Of a DNA stretch of 64,000 nt, positions 27,072-35,290 are shown one piece after another. The DNA is from JAJRRL01 sp047404195 (GTDB lineage: Bacteria; Pseudomonadota; Gammaproteobacteria; JAJRRL01): contig JBDOIU010000008.1 of assembly GCA_047404195.1 (NCBI GenBank), positions 62,001 through 126,000 of the forward strand, given 5' to 3'. The notes under the pieces are model-generated. The model was given only the letters and a program-made list of their open reading frames with translations, ran no database searches and was not told the DNA's origin. The stretch's first letter is position 1; every line of letters begins with the position of its first letter. Both the position numbers and the translations under genes were made by a program.

Positions 27072-27602
27072 ATGTATACTGTATTTAAAAAGGTATTTTT
27101 TTTCTGTCTATTTGCCTGCGTTACACAAGCACAGGCATGGGTTGTACAAACAACCATTGATAACCCGACGTATACCAGTCGGGATATTAAGATAGGTGGG
27201 ATACCTACTGGTGCCAGTCACTCCACTGTTCAGCTGCATCATAAAGCGACGACATTTGAATTGGGTGCTAATGCTACACCACTGACTATCTCGTTGGTGT
27301 TGTCACCGTGCTGTATCGAGAAGCGATTTTTTCTACTGCCGAAGGGTTGGTGGGTCAAGATTGAATCTGCGGGTGTGACCAGCTACCTTTGCGCTTTGTC
27401 GTCTAATGTATTCCTGCCCCCCAAGCTTCACTTGCAAGTTGATTCTGTACAGACGGATTCATTCACATATCAATTCTCGAATCCGGATCACTATTGTCCA
27501 GACGAGCTTCGTAAAGCGAAGCACTCACCGCAAGGTGTTCATACATACTGGCGGTCGCTATCGTTCAATGCGCTTTCTGGAGATGTGATTGATGGGCGCT
27601 AG
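27072..27602 (+). CDS. Secreted cysteine-containing protein, paralogue B
   Basis: Function unknown. With ATG 27072 (AAAGGTG upstream) the product has 176 residues and a clean signal peptide, MYTVFKKVFFFCLFACV ending in TQAQA. The in-frame ATG 27045 would spoil it. The mature start VVQTTIDNPTYTSRDIKIGG resembles those of its neighbours (LHNDHATSQLAVTG and IDLTDNTSQRLDSRVTVAG): a D/H-N pair, Thr/Ser residues, then a strand ending in Gly. Cysteines fall as CC, C, C, like paralogue A. A T8 run (27096-27103) lies inside the signal-peptide codons, so slippage there would abolish the protein. It overlaps paralogue C by 11 bases. Confidence 0.7.
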   Translation: MYTVFKKVFFFCLFACVTQAQAWVVQTTIDNPTYTSRDIKIGGIPTGASHSTVQLHHKATTFELGANATPLTISLVLSPCCIEKRFFLLPKGWWVKIESAGVTSYLCALSSNVFLPPKLHLQVDSVQTDSFTYQFSNPDHYCPDELRKAKHSPQGVHTYWRSLSFNALSGDVIDGR

Positions 27603-28125
27603 AAATCGAATTTGGCTGTGGATTGTATGCTGTCTTGGTATTTTTCCTTGTGTGGTCTATCCAGCTGCGTATATTGATCTAACCGATAATACCTCGCAAA
27701 GATTAGACAGTCGCGTGACTGTTGCTGGTAGGCCACTCAATTTGATTTCAGAGCAAGAAATACCACTCACAACAGCTGATTTTCCCAAGCGTGGTGAGCA
27801 TGTAAAAAATATTAGCTTTGAAACGGATGCTTTAAATATGGTATTGAGTGCTGTTGATACTCGCCATCCATGTGGAAAAGTGAGTGTTTTTGGTCATCCG
27901 CTCGCTTGGCGTTTTAAATTTGACGTGTTGTCGAACAGTATCTATTCATTTAAATCAGTAGAGTATCATACCGAATTATGTTTGCCCCAAACACCATTTG
28001 CAGTTTATATTCATATCACCGTATATGATTGTAAAGTCGTTATTGAGGGGCTTGAAGGCGCCGCCAATATACCTAAGCCGGTGACATTTCCACTGGCGTG
28101 CACATCTGCAGGAGGCAGCATATGA
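27592..28125 (+). CDS. Secreted cysteine-containing protein, paralogue C
   Basis: Function unknown. The 177-residue product starts at ATG 27592, with GGAG upstream, rather than the adjoining TTG. The signal peptide has the core WLWIVCCLGIFPCVV and a cleavage site near YPAAYA-type residues. The mature region begins IDLTDNTSQRLDSRVTVAG, related to paralogues A and B, and has cysteines in HPCGKV, ELCLPQ, YDCKVV and LACTS. It lacks the CC pair. It overlaps the previous gene by 11 bases and its stop overlaps the start of the next (ATGA), so the run is translated as one unit. Confidence 0.7.
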   Translation: MGARNRIWLWIVCCLGIFPCVVYPAAYIDLTDNTSQRLDSRVTVAGRPLNLISEQEIPLTTADFPKRGEHVKNISFETDALNMVLSAVDTRHPCGKVSVFGHPLAWRFKFDVLSNSIYSFKSVEYHTELCLPQTPFAVYIHITVYDCKVVIEGLEGAANIPKPVTFPLACTSAGGSI

Positions 28126-28328
28126 GTACGAAGCATGTGCTTATGCTATGTATGTGTGTCATTTTACTGCTCATTATGCTGTGGCATATTGTTGGTTTTG
28201 TAAGGGCGGTACGACGCCATCAGCTCACACAAGCGCAGCGGCGTAAAGAGTATTTATGGTTAATGATATCTGGGGTATTAGTCGTTGTGCCCTGTGTCAT
28301 GGTTATTGTTGGCAGGCTATATCACTGA
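28122..28328 (+). CDS. Small two-segment membrane protein of the secreted-protein run
   Basis: Function unknown. The 68-residue product has two membrane segments (VLMLCMCVILLLIMLW and LWLMISGVLVVVPCVMVIV) joined by a basic loop, VRAVRRHQLTQAQRRKE, which should lie in the cytoplasm. ATG 28122 follows a perfect AGGAGG by 6 bases; the frame is open from 28098 without such a site. The tight coupling to the three secreted paralogues suggests it belongs to the same function. Its end overlaps the end of pdxJ on the other strand by 7 bases. Confidence 0.68.
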   Translation: MSTKHVLMLCMCVILLLIMLWHIVGFVRAVRRHQLTQAQRRKEYLWLMISGVLVVVPCVMVIVGRLYH

Positions 28329-29077
28329 CGTTCATGACCAATTGAGATTTCTTTTTGATACCGCGCCATTGTGTCTTTTAAGCCGTAAAATAGACAGTCA
28401 GCAATAAACGCCTGGCCGATAGAGACTTCGTCTATACCAGGAATGCTGGCCAGAATGGCTAAGTTTTCCAAGCTGAGGTCATGCCCAGCATTCACGCCTA
28501 GGCCAAATGATAATGCATGCTGTACCAGCGTATGATAGGTTTTGGCTGTTTTTTCAATGTTCCCATGCGTGATTGCGCTGGCGAAATCACCTGTATAGAT
28601 TTCAATGCGATCTGTTCCTAGCTCACTGGCCGCCTGCATATCTTGCAAGCAGGGGTTAACAAACAAGCTGACACGTGTGCCCCATGATTGTATCTGTGCG
28701 ATGATTTTCTGCAGTTCGTCGCCATCAGCGTTAAAGTCCCAGCCATGTGTTGATGTCAGTTGCTGAATGCTATCAGGCACCAGAGTGGCTTGATCAGGTC
28801 GACACTGTTCTACTAATGCCAAGTAGCCTGGGTAGTCACCTTTTGCGCCGTGAAAAGGGTTGCCTTCAATATTGAATTCGTGTGTGCCTGTTAAGTCACT
28901 GATTTGGCGCACATCGTCGGGTGTAATGTGTCGCATATCTGGACGCGGGTGTACAGTGAGCCCGTCTGCTTTGCATTCTAGTACGGCTTGTGCGAACGCA
29001 AGTACGTCTGGGCAATTACCGCCTCTGGCGTTGCGAATGCAGGCCACTTTGTTCAAGTTGATGCTGAGATTAAGCAT
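28322..29077 (-). CDS. pdxJ: Pyridoxine 5'-phosphate synthase
   Basis: PdxJ condenses 1-deoxy-D-xylulose 5-phosphate with 3-amino-2-oxopropyl phosphate, the last ring-forming step of the DXP-dependent vitamin B6 route. The 251-residue product is a TIM barrel of normal length. Recognisable parts are NLNKVACIRNARGGNCPD at the start, DGLTVHPRPDMRHI, the FNIEGNP strand, GTRVSLFVNP, IEIYTGDFA, and the phosphate-binding GLGVNAGHDLSLEN. I chose ATG 29077 (GGGGG upstream) since upstream residues to 29098 have no family counterpart. Confidence 0.95.
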   Translation of the reverse strand: MLNLSINLNKVACIRNARGGNCPDVLAFAQAVLECKADGLTVHPRPDMRHITPDDVRQISDLTGTHEFNIEGNPFHGAKGDYPGYLALVEQCRPDQATLVPDSIQQLTSTHGWDFNADGDELQKIIAQIQSWGTRVSLFVNPCLQDMQAASELGTDRIEIYTGDFASAITHGNIEKTAKTYHTLVQHALSFGLGVNAGHDLSLENLAILASIPGIDEVSIGQAFIADCLFYGLKDTMARYQKEISIGHERQ

Positions 29078-29165
29078 GCTGCCCCCAATGCTATACAAAA
29101 GCAGATCTTAGCATCTTTCGTGTAAAGATAATACTTATGTTACCGCTGGTGGTGTCAATAGTTGT

Positions 29166-29441
29166 TTGAATAATAGAACAGCAGGTATCATGCTGGGTAC
29201 CTTTGGAAGTGCTGCCAGTATTGCAGTTGCCAGTTTGGTGGTCACCAAATTGATTATGAGTACTGATTCTGTTTCACCTTTGCATCTGGTTGTCTTGGGT
29301 GCTTGTTTGGTTGTGCTGGTTGCTGCGATTGTGGGTGGTGTTGCTCTAGCCAAAAGTCATCCTATGGTCAAATTAAGTGTGATGAACAACGCAAATACCA
29401 TGGACACTGATGGTCGTCCGCTACCTACAAACGAAAGTTAA
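29166..29441 (+). CDS. Small membrane protein, unknown function
   Basis: The 91-codon frame (TTG 29166; ATG 29190 is an alternative) encodes two membrane segments, AASIAVASLVVTKLIM and LHLVVLGACLVVLVAAIVGGVAL, and a polar tail NANTMDTDGRPLPTNES. No motif is recognisable. Neither start has a strong ribosome site. Its layout, two membrane spans with a short polar tail, is shared with the products at 44472 and 63273, though I see no clear sequence match among them. Confidence 0.45.
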   Translation: MNNRTAGIMLGTFGSAASIAVASLVVTKLIMSTDSVSPLHLVVLGACLVVLVAAIVGGVALAKSHPMVKLSVMNNANTMDTDGRPLPTNES

Positions 29442-29587
29442 GTCATGTGCTTTGATGCTTCGAATTTGCCAGTCTATACATGTGTCAGAACATTGCTGCA
29501 ATGTCACTTTGGGTAAGAGGGCTGAATTTTGTCTGTGTGAAGCATTATGCTATCCTGTAGTGAATACTTTGCTGCGGAGGATATGCT

Positions 29588-30469
29588 ATGCGAGTACTGG
29601 TAGCCGGTGGGACTGGTTTTGTTGGGACACATTTAATCGCAATGCTCACTGAAAGTGGCCATGATGTGACATTGCTGACGCGTCAAAAGCACTTCAAAAG
29701 AAATCGTCATCGATTGCAATGGGATGGTTGTCACCTTGATCTCTCTGAGCGCTTTGATGGTGTTGTGAACCTCTGTGGTGCCAATATTGCTGCACAACGT
29801 TGGTCAGAGGCACGTAAAGCTGTTCTACTATCGAGTCGTGTTGACGCCACTAAGGCTTTGGTGGCTTATTGTCAGCAGTTTTCTACACCTCCTAAGCTGC
29901 TGCAAGCCAGTGCCATTGGCTTTTATCCAAGTACTTGTAGGGTTGACTCAGAGACAGATACCATTGATTCAACTCAATTGGGTTATGCCCACGATTTGGT
30001 TTCAGCATGGGAGTCTGCAGCGCTGGCTGCTGAGCGTGTGACTGCTTTTCGTATCGGTGTTGTTATGGGGCGCGGTGGTTTTTTGAAAACACAAGCTTTA
30101 CCACTCATTCTTCGTGCCGGTGTGACATTCGGCAGCGCTGATGCCATGTGTAGCTGGATACACTTGCAAGATCTTTGTGCTCTTTTTGTGGCGGCGCTAG
30201 AGTCAACGACAGATTGGCCACGCATAGTCAACGCAACCGCACCTCATGCCTGCAGTTGGCGGGAATTTTATGATGCAGCATCATGCGTGCAGCGACTGTT
30301 GCTCCGTCCCACACTACCAGCAGCAGCTATTAAAATGATATTTGGCGAATTAGGTGAGCAATTGTTGTTAGCAGATCAAGTGATCCGGCCAGCAGCGCTG
30401 CTAAAAATGGGATTTGAGTTTCAATTTCCCGATATACAGCAGGCGCTACAGGATCTCTTGCCGCTCTAG
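29588..30469 (+). CDS. YfcH-like NAD-dependent epimerase (TIGR01777 family)
   Basis: The 293-residue product belongs to the extended short-chain dehydrogenase family of E. coli YfcH, whose substrate is not established. It shows the dinucleotide-binding motif GGTGFVGTHL at the N-terminus, NLCGANIAAQRWSEARK, QASAIGFYPST, the RIGVVMGRGGFLKT segment, and CSWIHLQDLCALF. A strong ribosome site, GGAGG, lies 8 bases before ATG 29588. It ends 8 bases from the end of gltA on the other strand. Family assignment is firm, function is not. Confidence 0.88.
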   Translation: MRVLVAGGTGFVGTHLIAMLTESGHDVTLLTRQKHFKRNRHRLQWDGCHLDLSERFDGVVNLCGANIAAQRWSEARKAVLLSSRVDATKALVAYCQQFSTPPKLLQASAIGFYPSTCRVDSETDTIDSTQLGYAHDLVSAWESAALAAERVTAFRIGVVMGRGGFLKTQALPLILRAGVTFGSADAMCSWIHLQDLCALFVAALESTTDWPRIVNATAPHACSWREFYDAASCVQRLLLRPTLPAAAIKMIFGELGEQLLLADQVIRPAALLKMGFEFQFPDIQQALQDLLPL

Positions 30470-30477
30470 CTTTGTGC

Positions 30478-31767
30478 TTAGAGCGAGCTTGGCACATCTC
30501 TTTTAGCATGGCCAACGTAGCGTTGACGTGGTCTAACCAAGCGACGATTTGGGTCACCGATCATTTCCATCCATTGTGAGATCCAGCCCGTGGTTCTTGC
30601 CAGGGCGAATATGACAGTAAACATGTTTGTAGGAATGCCAATTGCGCTGAGAGTGATACCAGAATAGAAATCAACATTAGGGTATAGTTTCTTTTTGATG
30701 AAGTATTCATCTTCAAGTGCGATTTGTTCGAGCTTGGTGGCAAGCTTAATCAGCGGATCATCATGTCTACCGACAGCATCAAGCACTTGGTGGCATGTGC
30801 TTTGCATGACTTTGGCGCGGGGGTCAAAGTTCTTGTAGACTCGATGTCCGAATCCCATGAGTCTGAATGGGTCATTTGGATCCTTGGCGCGCGCGATGAA
30901 CTCAGCGATGCGAGATTCATCACCTATTTCTTGTAGCATGCGTAGGCAGGCTTCGTTAGCGCCACCATGTGCGGGTCCCCATAATGCGCCGATACCTGCT
31001 GAGATACACGCGAATGGGTTGGCGCCGGTTGAGCCGGCAGCGCGTACAGTTGAAGTAGAGGCATTTTGTTCATGATCAGCATGTAGGGTGAAAATTTTAT
31101 CCAGTGCGTCGACAAGTATGGGGTTCGGGCGTTTGTCTGAGTAGGGGGTGCCGAACATCATGTGCAGAAAATTTTCGGTATAGCTCATGTCATGGTTGGG
31201 GTGCATAAACGGCTCACCAATCGAATATTTGTAGGACATTGCTGCAATGGTTGGCATCTTAGCGATGAGGCGAATGGCGCATAAGCGGCGTTGCTCAGGA
31301 TCGTTGATGTCCAATGCATCGTGGTAGAAAGCTGAGAGAGCGCCAACTACGCCGACCATGATCGCCATGGGGTGTGCATCGCGACGAAAGCCACTGAAGA
31401 ACTTACTCATTTGTTCGTGTAGATGCATATGATCTAGAACAGTGCTGGCAAATACCTCCTGCTCACTTACTGAAGGCAGCTCACCATTGAGTAATAAGTA
31501 GGCAACGGTCATGAAGTCACATTTTTCTACAAGCTGCTCAATGGGGTAACCGCGGTAAAGCAGTATGCCTTTATTGCCGTCGATAAAGGTGATGGCAGAG
31601 TCACAAGAGGAGGTGGCTGAAAAGCCAGGGTCATGGGTGTAGCGTGATTGTGCGGCTAGCGATTTGATGGCTATGACGTCGTGGCCATGCGTGCCTTGTA
31701 AGATAGGAAGCTCGAGTGTTTCGTTGCCGACATTTAGAATTGCATTGTCGTTATTTTGGTCAGACAT
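30478..31767 (-). CDS. gltA: Citrate synthase
   Basis: GltA condenses acetyl-CoA and oxaloacetate, the entry to the TCA cycle. With ATG 31767 (AGGAG upstream) the product has 429 residues, like the E. coli type II enzyme. Catalytic parts: HADHEQNAST (His), PAHGGANEACL (His) and MGFGHRVYKNFDPRA (His and Arg), with the substrate Arg near IAELARTTG-like ALARTTGWISQW. The frame extends to 31833 but that part has no family counterpart. The gene is divergent from sdhCDAB-sucABCD, the standard gammaproteobacterial arrangement. Confidence 0.97.
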   Translation of the reverse strand: MSDQNNDNAILNVGNETLELPILQGTHGHDVIAIKSLAAQSRYTHDPGFSATSSCDSAITFIDGNKGILLYRGYPIEQLVEKCDFMTVAYLLLNGELPSVSEQEVFASTVLDHMHLHEQMSKFFSGFRRDAHPMAIMVGVVGALSAFYHDALDINDPEQRRLCAIRLIAKMPTIAAMSYKYSIGEPFMHPNHDMSYTENFLHMMFGTPYSDKRPNPILVDALDKIFTLHADHEQNASTSTVRAAGSTGANPFACISAGIGALWGPAHGGANEACLRMLQEIGDESRIAEFIARAKDPNDPFRLMGFGHRVYKNFDPRAKVMQSTCHQVLDAVGRHDDPLIKLATKLEQIALEDEYFIKKKLYPNVDFYSGITLSAIGIPTNMFTVIFALARTTGWISQWMEMIGDPNRRLVRPRQRYVGHAKRDVPSSL

Positions 31768-31798
31768 GTGTGCTCCTGCATAAAAAAAAGACAAATAC

Positions 31799-31827
31799 AC
31801 TATATCAGCAAATGGATTACAACACAA
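31799..31827 (-). promoter_or_regulatory. Candidate promoter for gltA
   Basis: On the minus strand, -10 TATAGT (31799-31804) and a weaker -35 TTGTGT (31822-31827) are separated by 17 bases. Transcription would begin about 25 bases before the gltA ATG. The rest of the 258-base gltA-sdhC gap should hold the sdh promoter, which I could not place confidently. Confidence 0.45.
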
Positions 31828-32025
31828 AGGCAATTTATTATCCCTTATGTGCTTGCGGCCCTTGAGTTATTTTTTAATAGTAGCTACATTTAGTTTGTGG
31901 TATTGTCGTGCGGTCATTCTAAGCGTGCTTCTTTATTGGGCTCCTGGCCCAAATAGCCTTTGATGCTGTTGCGTTGATCAAACATTACCCGCTTATGGTA
32001 AATTAATTTAATAAGGTGGTTGCAG

Positions 32026-32400
32026 GTGAGTAAAAGACCAGTCAATCTTGATTTGTTGAGTATGCGCTTTCCGATTACGGCGCTGGTGTCTATTGCACAC
32101 AGGGTATCCGGAGTGCTTTTATTCTTGGCTTTGCCGCTGATGGTGTGGGCATTGCAGGCGGTGCTTGGCTCGCAGGCTGACTACCAATGCTTACAAGACT
32201 GTTTTTCAGGACTGGGCATGCAGATCCTTTTGTGGGCCATTTTAGTCGCGACTGGCTATCACATTTTGGCTGGTATCAGACACTTGCTGATGGATATGCA
32301 TGTCTTGCCCATGAGCTTTAAAAGCGGTTCAGTGAGTGCGTACGTGTTGGTGGCGCTGGCCATCGTGTGGGCAATTCTTGTTGGGGGGTGGATATGGTAA
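32026..32400 (+). CDS. sdhC: Succinate dehydrogenase cytochrome b556 subunit
   Basis: SdhC is one of the two membrane anchors of complex II and supplies a haem ligand and part of the quinone site. The 124-residue product starts with RPVNLDLLSMRFPITALVSI, followed by AHRVSGVLLF, the family signature, and three membrane segments; the haem-ligand His is probably in HILAGIRHLLMD. I chose GTG 32026 because AAGGTGG stands 6 bases upstream; the open frame begins with TTG 32020. Its end overlaps sdhD by 7 bases. Confidence 0.94.
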   Translation: MSKRPVNLDLLSMRFPITALVSIAHRVSGVLLFLALPLMVWALQAVLGSQADYQCLQDCFSGLGMQILLWAILVATGYHILAGIRHLLMDMHVLPMSFKSGSVSAYVLVALAIVWAILVGGWIW

Positions 32401-32738
32401 GCAAGATTAATCAGCAGGGCGTTCGTGATTGGTTAGTGCAGCGTGTCACAGCAGTGGTAACCTTGGCCTATTTCATCGTTATTTTATGGCGCCTCATGCA
32501 TGTGCAGCTCAATACACAGGCACAGTGGCAGTTATTTTTTTCGTCGTTGCCAGTACGCGTTGCCAGTATTTTGGTATTAGTGGCAATGCTTTGGCATGCT
32601 TGGATTGGAATATGGACGATCTTGACTGATTATGTCAAGCCAGCTGGAACACGTATAGCTTTGCAGGTGCTTGTTCTTCTTTTGCTGGCGGCAGTTGCAG
32701 TTTGGGCGATGCTGATTTTGTTTTCTGTGCCAGTTTAG
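32394..32738 (+). CDS. sdhD: Succinate dehydrogenase hydrophobic anchor subunit
   Basis: SdhD is the second membrane anchor of complex II. The 114-residue product (E. coli 115) has three membrane segments. GVRDWLVQRVTAVVTLAYF opens the first, and LWHAWIGIWTILTDYVKP contains the conserved His and the Asp-Tyr pair of the haem and quinone region. ATG 32394 follows GGGGGGTGG by 2-3 bases and overlaps the end of sdhC; the upstream GTG 32367 lies within sdhC and adds nothing conserved. Confidence 0.94.
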   Translation: MVSKINQQGVRDWLVQRVTAVVTLAYFIVILWRLMHVQLNTQAQWQLFFSSLPVRVASILVLVAMLWHAWIGIWTILTDYVKPAGTRIALQVLVLLLLAAVAVWAMLILFSVPV

Positions 32739-32765
32739 CGCTGATTATTATCGATAGGGGTGGAT

Positions 32766-34526
32766 ATGACATTACAAGAAAAACGGTTTGATGCAATTAT
32801 CATTGGAGCAGGTGGTGCGGGTATGCGGGCAGCACTGGCGCTATCGGAAACAGGACAGCATAAGGTGGCTGTCATTTCAAAGGTTTTCCCAACACGTTCG
32901 CACACAGTTGCAGCGCAGGGTGGCATTGCTGCTGCCTTGGGTAACAAAATGGAAGATAATTGGCAGTGGCACATGTATGATACGGTCAATGGTGCAGATT
33001 ATCTGGGTGACCAGGATGCAATTGAGTACCTCTGTAAGGAAGCGCCAGCAACCATCCGCGAGCTAGAGCACATGGGGTTGCCCTTTTCACGCGATGAAAA
33101 CGGTATGATTTACCAGCGTGGTTTTGGTGGCCATACTCAGGAATTTGGTAAGCGCCCAGTAGCACGTGCATGCGCTGCCGCTGATAGAACAGGACATGCT
33201 TTATTACACACCTTGTATCAGCAAAATATTCAACACAATACAGAATTTTTCTCGGAATGGGTTGTGCTCGATCTTGTACGCTCGCAGTCCGGTGCAGGTA
33301 TTGTCGGTGCGATTGCGCTTTGTCTTGAAACAGGCGAGCGTTGCTTTTTCAGGGCTAAAGCCACTGTCCTTGCAACTGGTGGTGCAGGTCAAATATACGA
33401 AACAACCAGTAATGCTTATACCTGTACGGGTGATGGCTTTGGTATGGTTCTCAGGGCTGGTTTGCCAGTGCAAGATATGGAGTTTTGGCAGTTCCACCCA
33501 ACAGGAATTGCAGGTGTTGGTTGTTTGATTACGGAAGGCTGCCGCGGTGAGGGTGGTTACCTAATCAATGGTGATGGTGAGCGTTTTATGGAGCGTTACT
33601 CACCTGTACTAAAAGATTTAGACTGTCGTGATAAGATCTCTCGTGCGGAATATACCGAGGTTAAGGAAGGTAGAGGTTGCGGCCCAAATAAGGATCATAT
33701 CCACCTTAAGATGAGTCATTTAGGCGCTGATGTGCTGAATGCCAAGCTGCCAACTATTTGTGAAATTTCTAAAAAGTTTGCTGGTGTTGATCCAGCTCAA
33801 GCACCCATTCCCGTTAAGCCAACTGCACATTACTTGATGGGCGGTATCCCAACCAATATTCACGGTCAGGTCATTACGCAAGACAAGAAAGGTCGTGATC
33901 AATTAGTCGAAGGTTTGTACGCTGCTGGCGAATGTGCATGTGTCTCAGTGCATGGTGCTAATCGCTTGGGTACGAATTCCTTGCTTGACATCGTTGTGTA
34001 TGGGCGTGCATGTGGTTTAACACTGGCTCCAATATTGGGTGAAGCAGGGTATGATACAGTTAATACAGCAGATATTGATCGTTCAGAAGCGCGTTACCAA
34101 TCATGGATGCGCTCAGATGACGGTGAAATGCCTGCTGTTATCCGTAATGAATTAAAAGCTGTGATGGAAACTGATTTTGGTGTTTTCCGTGATGGTGAGC
34201 AGATGCAAAAGGGCTTGCAAGCGTTGCATGGTTTGCGTGATCGTTTTTCCGGTGTTTGTCTCAAGGATAAAAGTAGTACTTTTAATTACGCGCTGACAGA
34301 AATCATTGAGCTTGATAACTTGATTGAAACCGCGATTGCGACAGCAGCTCAATCTAACTCTCGCACAGAAAGTCGTGGTGCTCATAGTCGAGTTGACTAT
34401 ACTGAGCGTAATGATGAGCAATGGTTTTGCCACGCGACGTATTATCAAGACGGTCGAACAGGAACACGACCTGTCAATATGAAACCACATCACATCGAAC
34501 CATTTGCACTACAAGAGAGAGAATAG
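32766..34526 (+). CDS. sdhA: Succinate dehydrogenase flavoprotein subunit
   Basis: SdhA oxidises succinate to fumarate with covalently bound FAD. The 586-residue product is the expected length. Parts seen: FAD-binding IIGAGGAGMRAAL, the flavin-attachment segment SHTVAAQGGIAAALG, the active-site regions FWQFHPTGIAG and TEGCRGEGGYL, and the C-terminal ECACVSVHGANRLGTNSLLD. The start could be GTG 32760 or ATG 32766; the ATG fits better with the AGGGG at 32756. It is separated from sdhB by 2 bases. Confidence 0.97.
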   Translation: MTLQEKRFDAIIIGAGGAGMRAALALSETGQHKVAVISKVFPTRSHTVAAQGGIAAALGNKMEDNWQWHMYDTVNGADYLGDQDAIEYLCKEAPATIRELEHMGLPFSRDENGMIYQRGFGGHTQEFGKRPVARACAAADRTGHALLHTLYQQNIQHNTEFFSEWVVLDLVRSQSGAGIVGAIALCLETGERCFFRAKATVLATGGAGQIYETTSNAYTCTGDGFGMVLRAGLPVQDMEFWQFHPTGIAGVGCLITEGCRGEGGYLINGDGERFMERYSPVLKDLDCRDKISRAEYTEVKEGRGCGPNKDHIHLKMSHLGADVLNAKLPTICEISKKFAGVDPAQAPIPVKPTAHYLMGGIPTNIHGQVITQDKKGRDQLVEGLYAAGECACVSVHGANRLGTNSLLDIVVYGRACGLTLAPILGEAGYDTVNTADIDRSEARYQSWMRSDDGEMPAVIRNELKAVMETDFGVFRDGEQMQKGLQALHGLRDRFSGVCLKDKSSTFNYALTEIIELDNLIETAIATAAQSNSRTESRGAHSRVDYTERNDEQWFCHATYYQDGRTGTRPVNMKPHHIEPFALQERE

Positions 34527-34528
34527 CC

Positions 34529-35260
34529 ATGACAATCAACCAATCGCGTATGATGACTATTTCAATTAGTCGATTCAATCCAGAAACAGATGAGAAGCCT
34601 CATTTGAAAGATTACCAAGTCAATTTAGCTGACGTAAAAGGGCAGATGCTACTAGACGCGCTTGAAAAAGTACGTGAAACAGAGCCTGATATTGGCTTAC
34701 GGCGTTCTTGTAGTGAAGGCGTGTGTGGCTCAGATGGGATGTGTATCAATGGTATCAACGGACTAGCGTGTGTCACTCGTCTAGACGGTTTGCCAGACAA
34801 GGTCGTTCTTCGTCCGTTGCCTGGGTTGCCAATCATTAAAGACTTGATTGTAGATATGACTCAATTCGTTGATCACTTGCACAAAGTAAAGCCTTTTTTA
34901 CAATGCAAATCTAAGGCGCCTGCTGACAAAGAGCGCTATCAGTCACCCGAGGATCGTGCAAAGCTAGATGGTTTGTACGAGTGTATACTGTGTGCTTGCT
35001 GCACAACATCATGTCCATCATTTTGGTGGAATCCCGATAAATTCTTGGGGCCAGCAGCTCTATTAGCATCGGCTCGTTTTGTGCTAGATTCTCGTGATGA
35101 TATGAAGCGTGAGCGGTTAGATGAGTTGCGTTCAGCTTTTGAGGCCTTCCGTTGTCGTGTCATCATGAATTGTGTGCGTGTCTGCCCTAAAGGATTGAAT
35201 CCCTCAGCTGCTATTGCCAAGTTGCACCAGGAAATGCTAACCAATGACACAGCAGAATAG
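34529..35260 (+). CDS. sdhB: Succinate dehydrogenase iron-sulfur subunit
   Basis: SdhB carries electrons from FAD to the quinone through three iron-sulfur clusters. The 243-residue product shows the 2Fe-2S loop SCSEGVCGSDGMCINGINGLAC, split here as CSEGVCGSDGMC and a later C, and the 4Fe-4S and 3Fe-4S sites in CILCACCTTSCPSFWW and CVRVCPKGLNP. I chose ATG 34529 right after sdhA (AGAGAGA upstream); the open frame from 34421 overlaps sdhA. Other ATGs at 34550 and 34553 are possible but shorten the N-terminal strand. Confidence 0.96.
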   Translation: MTINQSRMMTISISRFNPETDEKPHLKDYQVNLADVKGQMLLDALEKVRETEPDIGLRRSCSEGVCGSDGMCINGINGLACVTRLDGLPDKVVLRPLPGLPIIKDLIVDMTQFVDHLHKVKPFLQCKSKAPADKERYQSPEDRAKLDGLYECILCACCTTSCPSFWWNPDKFLGPAALLASARFVLDSRDDMKRERLDELRSAFEAFRCRVIMNCVRVCPKGLNPSAAIAKLHQEMLTNDTAE

Positions 35261-35290
35261 TCTGCTGCTCTCAACAAACGGTGGAGAAAA

